From positions 40,897,140 through 40,961,139 of the forward strand of contig OY978526.1 in the NCBI GenBank assembly GCA_963854835.1: a stretch of DNA of 64,000 nucleotides, given 5' to 3'. Each line of letters starts with the position of its first letter. Position 1 is the first letter of the stretch. This DNA comes from Megamerina dolium (lineage: Eukaryota > Arthropoda > Insecta > Diptera > Megamerinidae). The position numbers and the translations under genes are program-made. The notes beneath the pieces were generated by a model that saw nothing but the letters and a program-made list of their open reading frames with translations, was not told the origin of the DNA and did not search any database. Positions 20,542-31,817 of this stretch are shown in pieces.

Positions 20542-22058
20542 CATTCGACGATATATGTATGAAGATGTAAATACAAGTGTACTCGCTAACAGTAAAGTGC
20601 ATCCAATGTGACAAGCAAAGCTGCACTCACTTTGGCAGCATGCAAACAAACAAATCAACAAATACTAGCAGAAGTCAGTATATCGTATCATACGCAACAA
20701 TAAGCAGCCACAATTTGGACAATACACCACAAATGTCGGCTCAGCGATGTAGTAGTATAGTATAGTATGGTATGGAGTACCAATTGTTATCCTATGATCA
20801 TGGCAGCATAGTGCTATTATTATTGAAACATTTCAGTTGGTGACTTCCGTAGAAGGATTGCTTTGTGCAGCATAGGAAAATAAAACTACCTGTTTTTAAT
20901 AGGGGCTTTTTCCTTTCTCTTTCTCTTTCTCTCTCTATCTCTATGTCTATCTATCTTTCTTTTCTGTGAAATTTGTTTGCATTTACGCATAAAAATGTTG
21001 CTGCTGGTAGCCGCATAATGGAGGAGAAGAAAAACAAAATAGGAAAACAAATCAACACACGTCCATTATAAAGCGAAAAGTCAAATTGAAAAGTTTTGCA
21101 CGCAACGAGTTTGCATTTTGTTGAATAAAACCCTATTCGAATACTTACAAGCTTCATTTTCATTTTGTATCATTGTTAGGGTCGGTAACAATGTTTCCGT
21201 TTATGTAAGTAGTACGTATATGTACTTATGCATTTGATTGCAAAATGCTTGTGGCTTCCATGTTTCTTTCAACACTTTGGAATGAATTTTTAATTAGTTT
21301 TTACAACTTTCTCAAATAGCTTAAATGTAGTGTATATACATTAGATCAGGTGGTGTGGATTGAGCAAATTAACAGCAAGTGTAGCGTGTATCAGAGCTGT
21401 GAAAGAATTGAATCATTACGGAATTCACTCACGCTTAGTTCATTTAAAAGCTGCATCAACGAGACTGCACTCTTTTGCTTCGAATTCGTTAAAGAATGAC
21501 AGGCGAACCATTCATCATTCTCAAAGCTTAAAATTATCACACATTCACACTCAGTAAAGAGTGGGACTTGAAAAATATCAATCCCATTCTTGCTAGGCTT
21601 AAAAATATGATGAATTCATTCAATATTATAATTCTCTTAAACTTTGAAATACTGGAAATATGATATTATATACTACCATGAAAAGCATAGCTGCTTTGGA
21701 ACAAAACCCATGGTGTTATTATGAAGGTAGAGCAACTACAAAAAATTCCTCTTGGCTGCGCCATATAATGTCAGAAAGTGGCTTCTTATAGTGTCAAGCT
21801 AGTGTCTTTCTTGCTTCATTTTCAACTTCTTCTTCTTTTTTCCCCATGTGTTTGTTGTTGTTTTATTTACTTTTTCTCCTTCATTCATGAGAACTCTCCC
21901 CAATGGCTCTACCTTGTGTTATTATACCATGACAAAACCAATCAGCTGTTAATATTCACATAAATAATCGAATTGAATTAATAAATTTTGGGTTTTGAAA
22001 CGTTTATAAGATTGGTTGTTTGAGGTATTTAATTGGTTTGTTGCGTTTTTTAAATTGG
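20542..22058. other. Intergenic DNA without recognised features
   Basis: I see no gene or transposon I can name. It contains a CT-rich run near 20910-20960. The flank shows TAGTATAGTATAG-type repetition at 20753-20775. The open frames are short and unsupported. Confidence 0.45.
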
Positions 22059-22073
22059 TATAAAAACTCAAAC

Positions 22074-22465
22074 TTGGTACAAAAACAAATATATCACTGG
22101 GTGCCGTAGCTCAGTGGTTAGTGTGTTCGCCTTCTGATCTGTAGGTCGGTGGTTCAATCCCCGGCTGATGCATAACAAATTTAATATCGATAAGATTTTT
22201 CTTTCGAATGGTACCCACCTGTCGGCAAGCAATTGGCAATTCTTCCGACAGTAACAACTTGCCATGAAAAAGCTTCTTAAAGAACTCTGTGACAAAGCTC
22301 AGAAAAAGTGATGTCACAAGTGTTCTGCCGTTCGGAACCGGCTAAAATAAGTAGGTCCCTTCTAATATTGTCCAAAATTTAAGACGCACAACAGTAATGG
22401 AAGAGAAGCTCGGCCAATGAGCCCTTTGGGGCTTTATGTGGCCACATATTTATTTATTTATTTAT
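22074..22465 (+). mobile_element. tRNA-derived SINE, best full-length copy
   Basis: The element has a tRNA-like head (GGTGCCGTAGCTCAGTGG...), a ~250-bp body conserved among copies (CGGCAAGCAATTGGCAATTC; GGAACCGGCTAAAATAAGTAGG; GAGCCCTTTGGGGCTT) and a (TTTA)n tail. A perfect 15-bp duplication, TATAAAAACTCAAAC, flanks it (22059-22073 and 22466-22480), the mark of target-primed insertion. About 24 bp lie between the left duplication and the tRNA head at 22098. SINEs encode no protein and borrow LINE machinery. The partner LINE is not identified. Confidence 0.88.
22107..22161 (+). promoter_or_regulatory. Internal RNA polymerase III promoter of the SINE (A and B boxes)
   Basis: The A box TAGCTCAGTGG (22107-22117) fits the TRGCNNAGYGG form and the B box GGTTCAATCCC (22151-22161) fits GGTTCRANNCC exactly. 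The spacing, about 33 bp between boxes, is that of a tRNA gene. This is why the family is called tRNA-derived. The ancestral tRNA isotype is not clear. Confidence 0.85.
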
Positions 22466-22480
22466 TATAAAAACTCAAAC

Positions 22481-24386
22481 ATACATGGGAGCATATTTGA
22501 ATAATAGTATTTGATCAATTTTACAGTAAACGATCTGATTAAATCAAAATTATATTATTCCCCCTCTTTTCTTGTAGTAGTCTGTTGAATAGAGCTGTGC
22601 ACTTTATTAAAATTATTAATACAGATATAATACTCTTAAAATTGGTCATAAAATAGCGCTTACAACAGCTTGTTGAGGCTCGTACTGCACTACTGGTGAC
22701 GACTTTCACATTGATGTCTCTAACGCAGACTTATGTGAAATGGGACTCTCAAACCAAATATCGGATAGTTCTTCCCATTCTTCAACGATGTGTTGATTGT
22801 TGACTTTGCGATGAAGAATTTTCACAATCAATTAAATTTTCACTTGAACACATTTTTAAATTTATATCACAAGATTTACTTGGAAGAAATTCACGTTTGA
22901 AAAGAAATTAACGGATCATTATATATCTACGCATTATACGTAAATAGGCGTATATATACGTAAAATTCTTGAAGGAGGCCAAACTACCAAGAACAAACAT
23001 GCTAGTCGTTATTTCTCAATTTATTAAAAAGATTACGCAAAAACAAACAAAGAAATTGTAATATGAAATAAAACTTCTCAAATTTTTTGCGTTTATTACC
23101 TTATTTATATTTAATATAAGCCAATGGCAACCCAGAAATGAAAGATCCAACAACCATACAGATATTTTGTAAACAACAAAACGCGAAGAAGAAGAAAGGC
23201 TGTCAGCTTACTTCGGAATGGATATCGCCACTCTCTTTCTTTTTAGACAGCAGCCATTTGCTGCTGCATTCATCAAAATTTCAATTCTGTGTGAAGTCTT
23301 TAGGTTTTTCAATTCATGAATTGAAAACGAATAGAACTCATTCATTTTTATCAGCTCAAAGACTTCACATACTGAATGCTAGAAAAAAAAGAATTTAAAG
23401 TGAAAATGACTTCACACTTTTACAGCTCTGGCGTGTATATATAATATAAAAACGTTGGTATACATAGGTAGCTAATGGCGCCTAAAACTATGTAAACGAT
23501 AATAGTTATTGAGTTAAGTCTCACATTTGAGTTAATATTTATTTATGATACAATACAATGATGATGTACAATACATAAATTGCTCAAGATGCTACTGTTT
23601 AGAAAAGACTATGTATGACATAACAAATGCATTCATACAAGTACAAGCTACATATAGGCACATATAACTATATTGCCAGTACATTGCCAGCTTACACGTA
23701 GCTCGCAAGTGCAATGCATGCATAATACTTATCAATTTAATCACTTAAACGGATATAAAGTTTTGTAAATATACGCTTGTAAACATTGAGTAATTAATAC
23801 AGTATAATAGTGAGAGAAGATGAGAATGAGCCATAGACATATTGAGTGGCTTTGCGTAGAATCTAATAAACACTAGACTCACATTCATGATGTGCGTATG
23901 CACTTGTAAAATACCTACAGACTTACATAAATACGTGCATGTTCATATTCACTTAACAACATGAATGCATACTTGTATAATGTTTGTTTTCATGCATACC
24001 TTTGGGTCCTTTTTGTAAGTATATACTCTGTATACATACTGTATGCGTGAGAACGACTTCTCGTTAGTGGTTATAGGTGCATACACAAGTATAAGTAGAT
24101 GTGTGTACTGAAGTGATTGTTGCATTTGCTATTAGTGAATGCAATAAACTTGCACAACTTTTATGAGATACAGTTGCAAAGCAAATGTAAGCATTATAAT
24201 ATTATATGTACATATTATTGTATCTAGAGGTATGGTACATATAAAAGTTCTAAGTATTTTGTATGTAGTTGAAGTTTTAGTTTTGAATTGATTGATTGAT
24301 ATTATGGCCATGAGTTATGGGATAGTGCAAGCATCCATTTTTTCAGATATAATGGTCATTTGGCCATTATATTAACACCTAGGAGT
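22481..24386. other. Intergenic DNA without recognised features
   Basis: AT-rich. The part at 22580-22990 is more complex and may be an old transposon, but no frame gave a recognisable protein. An open stretch at 23138-23398 has no supported start and no motif I know. Confidence 0.4.
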
Positions 24387-24402
24387 GTCTCTCTCTCTCT
24401 AA

Positions 24403-24648
24403 AAAATAAAAAAATAAATATGTGGCACTTAAAGCCCCAAAGGGTTCATTGGCCGAGCTTCTCTTCCATTACTGTTGTGCGTCTTAAATTTTGGACAGTA
24501 TTAGAATGGACCTACTTATTTTATGCGGTTCCGAATGGCAGAACACTTGTGACATCACTTTTTCTGAGCTTTGTCACAGAGTTCTTTTTAGAAGCTTTTT
24601 CATGGTAAGTTGTTACTGTCGGAAGAATTGCCAATTGCTTGCCGACAG
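24403..24648 (-). mobile_element. SINE, 5'-truncated, with 16-bp target duplication
   Basis: The 3' two-thirds of the SINE family in minus orientation, from the A/T tail and GTGGCACTTAAAGCCCC to the CGGCAAGC block; the tRNA head is missing. It is flanked by a perfect direct repeat, GTCTCTCTCTCTCTAA, at 24387-24402 and 24649-24664. It therefore inserted into a CT-rich site, and the 5' truncation happened at insertion. Confidence 0.85.
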
Positions 24649-24664
24649 GTCTCTCTCTCTCTAA

Positions 24665-25184
24665 TGAAACGTTAATATTTCATACTTTTAATGTGTAACC
24701 AAATATTAATAATGTAATTTTTGTACGAGACTCCCACAACACTCCCGCCTTATGTTCTTTTTTCTGTGAAGCTCTGCAAACAAATACTGGAGCCAGGGGT
24801 GGAATGGAGTTAACTAGTGCCACATTGAGGCCGAATTCAAAACAAATTTGATAAAGCTCTCCAAAGCTACCAATAAGTGGGGTAAACTGTGTAATTGATG
24901 CCAATTAAATTGTTTCTCTCCAAATGGACATATTCTCGATCTTTCAAGTGTTATTGTATCAGAAAACTTTTCTTCTGAAATCATTATTTCTTATTCCTCC
25001 ACACTACAAAAAAATTTAGATAAAAAGATCTTAGGTTAGTCAGGCAGTTGTTAAATTTTCACAAATATTACATTAACATCACTCCTATATTAACTCGAAA
25101 TTGTACGCAATAAAAATTTTCTTTTATTGGTTGCTCTTTGGGGCTATATTTTTAAAAATTGGTGCAATGTAATTTTTTTATTCA
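24665..25184. other. Unassigned sequence between SINE and mariner remnants
   Basis: No gene recognised. The section at 24720-24905 is less AT-rich and open on the minus strand, but it shows no motif I know. It may belong to an old mobile element. Confidence 0.35.
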
Positions 25185-25580
25185 AAATATTTTACTTCAG
25201 AAGCTACAACTTTTTCCCATCTTTGAGGGTGCGTATTGTATTTCATCCCAATTGTACCGTTCATATTTTAAGGCCAAGAACCTATCGACAATTTTTGATA
25301 CCTTCAATTAAAGTGAAGCGTATTCCGGACAAAATATTCTGCATTGATCGAAACAAGTAGTAGTCATAAGGAGTATTGTTTGAGCTATACAACGAGCGAG
25401 ATAAGGCTTCCCATCAGGTATTTTCCAAATTGGATTTATTCGGTTGCTCAACGTATGGCCGAGCATTGTGATGATGAAAAATAAATAACTAGTGCCCGGT
25501 CGACCATACCAAGTACACGGCGTAACCTTCGATTGGGCTAATTGGCGCGGTCTCACATACGACTTTTTGTGCTTGGAGTT
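25185..25580 (-). pseudogene. Mariner (DD34D-type) transposase remnant
   Basis: Minus-strand reading recovers ordered mariner blocks. KSYVRPRQLAQSKVTPCTWY (about 25577-25515) corresponds to the K-W-V-x-P-G...KVMLCIWWD region. HNARPYV (about 25470-25450) corresponds to the DNARPH motif around the second catalytic Asp, here mutated to His. YSSNNTPYDYYLFRSMQNIL (about 25400-25340) corresponds to YSPD-APSDYHLFRSMQ, with the third Asp lost. A block like RWEKVVASEVKYF follows near 25245-25185. Frameshifts and stops are frequent. FRSMQ with SGIRF and GIKN suggests the irritans group; I am sure of the superfamily, less of the group. Confidence 0.75.
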
Positions 25581-25714
25581 GTCGTAATAGATTCCGAATT
25601 TCTGTTATGTAATCTCCTATCTTTCATGATAAAATCCCTCCTTTTGAAATCGAAAACAAGTTCTGTTTATTGCGCAAACGATATTTTTGAAGTACATAAA
25701 TATACTCGTATGTA

Positions 25715-26370
25715 CAGGGTGATTTTTTAAGAGCCTTCGGATTTATTTAAAAAAAAAAAAATACATAAAATTTAGAGAAATTTGTGAAATCTTTATTTGA
25801 GTCGATAGAATGATTTATATAATTCATTGTCTAAAGATGATTTCATGTAAATGTTGACCGCGGCTGCGCTTCAAATGGTTCAAACGCTGGGTCCAATTTT
25901 GGTATACCCTCTAAAACATATCGACAAATATCTCACGGATAAATTGTTCAATATTGGCTCCAGTGCGTCAACACAAAATATAGTCTAAAGACGTCAAATC
26001 GCACGATCTAGGCGGCCAATTGACCGTTCCCTAATGTGAAATAAACTGTTCACCGAACTCGCCTCTCAATTATTTCGCGTGCTGTGTGCCATGTGGCACC
26101 GTCTTGTTGAAAGCACATGTCAGCCAAGTCTAGCTCTTCCATTTTTAACAAAAAAAGTATATAATTATCGTTCCTGCCTTCATCGTCTTTGAAAAAGTAC
26201 GGTCCAATGATGCCACCGGCCCATAATCCACACCAAACATTTCATTTTTTGGGATACATTGGCAGTTCTTCCAATGCCTCTGGCTGGTCTTCACACCAAA
26301 TACGGCAATTTTGATTGTTCACGTATCCATTCAACAAGAAATGAGCTTTGTCGCTGAACACAAAAAAGTG
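25715..26370 (-). mobile_element. Decayed DD41D-type mariner, 5' half missing
   Basis: The 3' end of the element is at left: CAGGGTGATTTTTTAAGAGC preceded by TA (25713-25714), a typical mariner terminus. Reading leftward on the minus strand gives SDKAHFLLNGYVN (first catalytic region), CRIW, a WCGLWAGGIIGPYFF block, CFQQDGATWHTAR (second Asp) and NWPPRSCDLTSLDY (third Asp block). The motif style is that of the copies at 19 and 53 kb, but it belongs to a different, older family with another terminal repeat. Several stops and frameshifts are present, and nothing upstream of the first Asp block was found. Confidence 0.82.
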
Positions 26371-26734
26371 CACAATTCACTTTCTTAACCGAGCATCAAC
26401 TTTGATAATAAAATTCAATAATCTGCAAGAGTTGTTCGTTTATAAGTCGATTCATGGTTAGATTATAGACCAAACTGAACATGCTTGACAGTAACATGTT
26501 AAACATCTGAGGTGCCAAAAACAGTGTTGCCAAAAAGAAGGTTGCTAAAAAATCACCCAATATAATTAAATGGGGTGCAAAGTGGGCGCACCAGAAAACA
26601 TATCTGTGAACGATCGTCTTAAAATCAATTATTGTGCTTACTTCGTTAATTTTTAAGACCATATTGAATGAAGAATAATTTCATTGGTCATCAACGCCTT
26701 AGTATTAGTTGTGGTATATCGCAAGCAAATAAAA

Positions 26735-27095
26735 AAATGGGCTTCTCTTATGATCGCCCGATTAAACCAGACTCTATTAACTCATTGAAATTCCAAATGC
26801 CGTCAAGTTCTCCAGTTTTCAGGCGATCCACCGGAGGTTAGGTCTGCTACTTTTCCGTCGTCCACTAGCGGGTTCCGAATATAACACCTTCTTAGCTGGA
26901 GCGTGTTCTTGCATTCGGTCAACATAATTTAACCAGCGCTGAATTTTTATGCACTTTACTATGTCGGTGCCGGCATACGGCTCATACAGCTCATGGCTCT
27001 ACCTTATTCGATACTCGCCACCAACGCAAATAGGTACAAAGACCTCGCGTAGGAATTTTCACCCAAGCTTCGGCGTCATATGTAAGGGCAGGCCT
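26735..27095 (-). pseudogene. RTE-like retrotransposon, 3'-terminal coding remnant
   Basis: Minus-strand segments match the very C-terminus of an RTE-type polyprotein common in flies: YDAEAWVKIPTRGLCTYL (the A/F-x-LRREIFTLRVGT-like part after a shift), a block equivalent to SNKVEP followed by ELYEL-like residues, and then the P-K-K-V-F / GGRRKR region, all broken by stops. On the plus strand the diagnostic string CATACGGCTCATACAGCTCA is clear. No tail or duplication was identified. It may be the same family as the fragment at 17.8 kb, but the two do not overlap. Confidence 0.6.
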
Positions 27096-28985
27096 GATGA
27101 AATTACCAATCTCAATCTCATGGTAATTCGATTATTAGACATTGAGTAAGAGTGCTTTTAGTGATAAATTTTTAAGTGCGAGCATTGCAATATTTTTTCA
27201 AATGGGTGACACGTTTTTCACATTTGCACAAAAATAACAGCGTGTTGGATTTTAACAAAAAAGTGTTTTCATATTATTTAGATTTGGAAGAGGTTTATTG
27301 AAATATTGCATTGTGAGTATGGAACTTATTACCAAGTGCAAATTCTTATTAACTATGGTTTACTAGTGCAAAAGCATGGTATCAAAAAAGTATTTTCAAA
27401 TGCAATAAAAGTGAATAATATAATATAATAACAATGTTCATCCATTAATTCATTTATTAATTATAATTTTGTGCTATGTGCCTTGGTCAGTGTTCAATTG
27501 AAATTCAATTAAAGAAAAATATCTCAATTCGACCTTAATTGACAAACATTTTCATAATGTCTTTTTAAAATTTTCTCTTTCTTTTACAAACAAGTACCAG
27601 ACCGTCATGGGAATATAATATGCACAATATAATACCTAGACATATCTAACCTATGAGCTTGGTACTATTGATCGCTTTTCAATGAAAATACATTAATAAT
27701 GTTACCTTTAATTCGTCACCTTCTTCTGTTTCCAAATCATTGCATATTGTGTGTACATTCTCAATTATTCACAATTTTCTTTAATATCTTCATTTTAATT
27801 TTCTTTACTTTTTGTGGTCGTTTAATCATTTGTATGTATGTGTGTGTATGTGACGATGTGAACGAGCAGGAATAAGCTATGAAGGTTGCTACGGACAAGC
27901 TAGCAGTGAACTAAATTACTTTTGCCAGTAAGAAAAAAATTACATTCATTATTAATTTTTCAACATTAGGCGTCAGATAGAGCGCAACAATCAATCAAAT
28001 GTCCCAACCCAAGTATACACACACACATATAGTAGCATATATGTATAAAATATTCGAAGATGCACTGAGGCAATAATAAAATGAATCCTAGTATATATTA
28101 GGGGGATACATTGCTCATTTATGCCGGATACAAGCACTGTGAAAGCAGGAAATGACCTTTGCTCGACTACGTACTTACTTTGATGGCGAATGCTAAGAAG
28201 CTTGCCTTGCTACTGGCAAGGCAAACATGCTAACTTCACGTCTACTGCCGGATGGTTGATTGGTTGACTGGCTGCAGCAGCTTAGAGTAGCTGTAAGTTT
28301 TGATCTACACTTGCACTTATGCACTTATATATATCTACACTTATAAGTATCTGTGTAAATATGTGTATAAATATATGTGGCGAGAATATATTTAGAATTC
28401 ATTACAGCATGGTACAAGGCATCTTATGCTAGTTGTACGACGACATTGAGGACGAGCTGCAACAACATTTTTACGATGTGAACTTTCTTTGAATTCCTTG
28501 TTTTCTTCATCCTGCATTTTATATCTCGTTGTTGTTGTTGTTGTTGTTATTGTTAACTTTAACACTGATTTAAAACGAAAGCTAATGGTTGCTAAAGGCA
28601 TTCTCTTCGAAGGGAAAAACATTTTAAGCATTTCAACAAATTTAGTAAAAGATGTCAGTTTCTCAACCTCCGTGCTCTTTTCTGAAGTAAAACAAGGCAA
28701 GCTGTGCATTAGGTTTTGTATGACATTTACGATATGTGTGCTTGACTGTGTATAGGTTGGTGTAATGCATACTTGCATTTTGGTAATGATAGTTGGAATT
28801 TGAGTTCATGGATATTAGTACAATATATGCGTGTTTGTGCGTGTGTGTGTGTGTGTATTTGAAATAAAGGATTTATATTACTTTTCGAAAACTATTTAAA
28901 ATGAATTACCTTTACCATAATTCGTAGTTGAAAAGTTTTGCGGTGGAAAAGTTTTTGAAATAGGCAAAAAAAAAAAAAATTAATC
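27096..28985. other. Intergenic AT-rich DNA
   Basis: No recognised gene. At 28489-28755 both strands are open at once, around a (GTT)n tract at 28528-28550, without initiator or motif evidence. A (GT)n tract lies at 28840-28856. Confidence 0.4.
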
Positions 28986-29042
28986 ATGAGTGAAATATAT
29001 GTAAGTGAAAGGGCTCTTACTATATTACGTATATGTATGTAG

Positions 29043-29271
29043 CACAGAGTTAGTATTGAATTCTGCTAAAGAAAGTGTACCAGCAAAGTATAATGAGCTT
29101 TACTGTGGAGAAGAAAAATATAAATTTCCGGAAAATGTGCCTTTAAAGTTAAGTCTTTCTTTTGATGAACTCGAAATGTGGAACATACCCCACAAGGAGA
29201 TGCTTGAAATAACGCGTGATGTTATTATGAGGAAGGAAGTAGAAGAATTCTGCAACCGAACAAATAATTAA
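29043..29271 (+). CDS. Hypothetical terminal coding exon
   Basis: I do not recognise the protein. The segment reads ELVLNSAKES..., then YCGEEKYKFPENVPLKL and FDELEMWNIPHKEM, and ends EFCNRTNN with TAA at 29269-29271. It has a balanced, charged, soluble composition unlike the Leu/Ile/Tyr-rich artefact frames around it. It has no ATG: an in-frame TAA sits at 29002-29004, so a spliced start is needed. Candidate acceptors are TGTAG at 29041-29042 or GAG at 29048-29049. A poly(A) signal AATAAA is at 29369-29374. Upstream, ATG at 28986 followed by a GTAAGT donor at 29001 would give a very short intron (42-49 nt). Only the weaker acceptor keeps frame. It could also be an old pseudogene or transposon fragment. 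Confidence 0.35.
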
Positions 29272-29795
29272 CACACGATTTGAGGGACGAAAAGGGACCC
29301 ATATAAGTGGTCTGATTCGGCTAATCCCTAAAATTTATATTATATATAAGTCTTTCTTTAAATTCATAAATAAATGTTATGATAATGGGAACTCCAAACC
29401 CACATATGGCTGTAGAAATAATTGAAATGTATACAAACGTTCTTCAAGGTATAGTAATGAAATTATCACTTAGCTACACTGGATAATATGAAGAATACTC
29501 GTATATACTGCTGGCTTCGAAAACGAACAGGTGCAAAGTTACGATACACTTTAACTGCATAACTCAAACCGCATCAGCATTGTTTGTACATTGTCATATG
29601 GCATTGTGTCATTGTTGATTTACCGACGCATATCAATAACTTGTTCCTGACGCTTATGAACATAATACTTTGTCTACATTTTTTTGGTCGGCGTTTTTGC
29701 ATACGTATGCAAATCAGGTGACGATTTAGAAGTCAGCCTATATAGTACTAGGATTAAGAATCAACATGATTTTAAGCAAATATATGGTATGAGAG

Positions 29796-30305
29796 TGGAT
29801 GCCGTAACTCAGTGAGTAGAGTGTTGGCCCTCTGATCAGTAGATCGTGGGTTCAATCGAAGCACATCTTCGATATCGTAAATATTTTTCTTTCGAATGGT
29901 ACACACTTGTCGGCAAGCAATTGGCAATTCTTTCCGTACTAACAATTTGCCATAAAAATGCGTCTAAAGGAGCTCTGAGACAAAGCTACGATAAAGGAAT
30001 GTAACAAGGGTTCTGCCGTTCGGAACTGGCTGACATAAGTAGCTCTCTCTAATAATAATACTTACTTACTTACTTACTTACTTACTTATGTGGCCATAAC
30101 AACCGAATATCGATTTAGGCCGAAAATAACATGCTTCGCCAGCCATCTCTGTTCTTCGCTAACTGGCGCCAGTTAGAAATTCTAAGCGCCGTCAGGTTCT
30201 AATAATAATACTGTGCAAAATTTAACGCACACAACAGTACTGGCAGCGAAGCTCGGTCAAGGAGACCTTTGGGGCCTATAACTTCCACCTATATTTATGC
30301 ATGCA
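29796..30305 (+). mobile_element. Diverged tRNA-derived SINE, interrupted by a nested insertion
   Basis: The head has ATGCCGTAACTCAGTG (A box) and GGGTTCAATC (B box), then the family body (CGGCAAGCAATTGGCAATTC, GTTCTGCCGTTCGGAACTGG) and, after an interruption, GAAGCTCGG...CTTTGGGGCC. A 15-bp direct repeat with one mismatch flanks the whole (29781-29795 and 30306-30320, TATATGGTAT[A/G]AGAG). The copy is more diverged than those at 22.1, 31.8 and 44.6 kb, so it is older. Confidence 0.82.
30063..30197 (-). mobile_element. 3' end of a non-LTR retrotransposon nested in the SINE
   Basis: A 135-bp insert bounded by a perfect 15-bp duplication, TCTAATAATAATACT (30048-30062 and 30198-30212). In minus orientation it ends in an (AAGT)n tail. 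Its short reading frame, WRQLAKNRDGWRSM followed by a stop and LLWPHK, resembles the W-R-x-L-A-x-x-R-x-x-WR C-terminus of insect non-LTR polyproteins. Heavy 5' truncation and a short-repeat tail are typical of RTE-like elements. The family is inferred. Confidence 0.75.
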
Positions 30306-30320
30306 TATATGGTATAAGAG

Positions 30321-31817
30321 TTTATCGAATTTTCACAAAGCAATTGCATATTTGTTGCAGAATAAATTTAAATTGTAAGTTTTCGCCAAATGTTTTAGGG
30401 AAAAAACCAATTACCAACACAATATTATAGTTGGATATTTTATATATGCGAGAAAATTTAATTTAACCGTGCATCTAATGTGTAACTGCAGAAAAACAGC
30501 AGCTTGATTTTCACGGACCATGTTGATTCGTCAGAATATGCCATCGAAACCGGAAAATATGGAATAAAAGTTCATAAAAGTTTGCCCACAAACCGAAGAT
30601 GAAGCTCTCGTTTTTACATGAGTTAGGTCTTGCCTCTTCCGAGAAAAATATTAGTCGAAGGTCAGGTCAACCAAAAAATTATGCATCGCATTCATTATAC
30701 CGTCAAATTGGATGAGTCAAGTGGTTCTGGAGAGCATACCCCATAGCCCAAGAAGAGAACACAACAAAACCAACGAGGCTCTAAATAATAAAAAAAAAAC
30801 AGCTACAATTGCGGTAAATGTAGTAATCAATTTACATGGATAAACATAATATAAATTTATACCAACATTGCGTATACAAATAGCATTTTTTGTTATTAGA
30901 ATATATTTTTATATATATTGTTAATAAAAAATACTCAAAAACTATTAAATTAACAGTCTTAATAAAAAAAAAAATTAACAATATTTTTGTTTAATTTGTA
31001 TAGAAAGGTAAGAATCGTTTTTTGTTTTAAACGTGGTAGCACAGTTAAGCAAGTTTATATAAGATATATTTGATCACTATAAGGGCACACAAAGAGCGGT
31101 GGAAGTCAAATTAAAATAATAATCTAGTTTAAGGGCGACGCTCGTAATGCTTGACTACGGTAGCATGTAACATATTATGGCAAACTATTGAGAATGAAAA
31201 ATTAATGGGTGTCGACCTTACATGTAACCCCTGCGAAAATGAGTCTTTGGGCTGAGGTGCTCACATAGTCTAACAATAATAATATTATAGTTCACCTCTC
31301 TAGAGGCCATCCTTCGGTAACTTTTTAAGTGTTTTTATGTATTTTTTAGCAAAAGTGTTGGAGAAGAGAAACTAGTGATGGTGTTTGACACTTTTATAGG
31401 CGACTTATTTTAATGAAAACATAAAGGAGGTAAATTATGTTAGTTAAAAAGATGTAATCAGTTTGCCTACCACATGTAATATCTTGTTACCACTTTGTCA
31501 ATTCTTTCGACAACAGCAAAAGCGAGCGTTCTGGCTTCTGAAAAACTTGTTGTGTGAACCTGAAGATTGTATAAATCTGAATAGTGCCTTAATAGTTCGA
31601 TCGTCGCCTAATTTAAGTGCCAGAGATACATCATGTTATATTTATAAGAACGAACTTTACCATTCTACTCGATCCAGGCTTTAAGAATTCTAATACATTT
31701 ATATTATGCTCTAGGCGGAACCAAGATATGAAATATCAGGATAGTGAGTTTTTTACCAGAAATTTCAAAGATTCTATTGGTACAAATAGATTTCTTGATG
31801 GTAAGGGTTAGTAGGTG
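30321..31817. other. Intergenic DNA without recognised features
   Basis: No gene identified. The section at 30520-30790 is less AT-rich and could be an old mobile element. Other parts are AT-rich. Confidence 0.4.

Noticed and set aside
28392..28778. Overlapping open frames on both strands (128 aa minus, 88 aa plus)
   Set aside because: Openness on both strands around a (GTT)n run suggests chance, and neither has a recognisable domain. Kept only as a region to recheck with RNA-seq.
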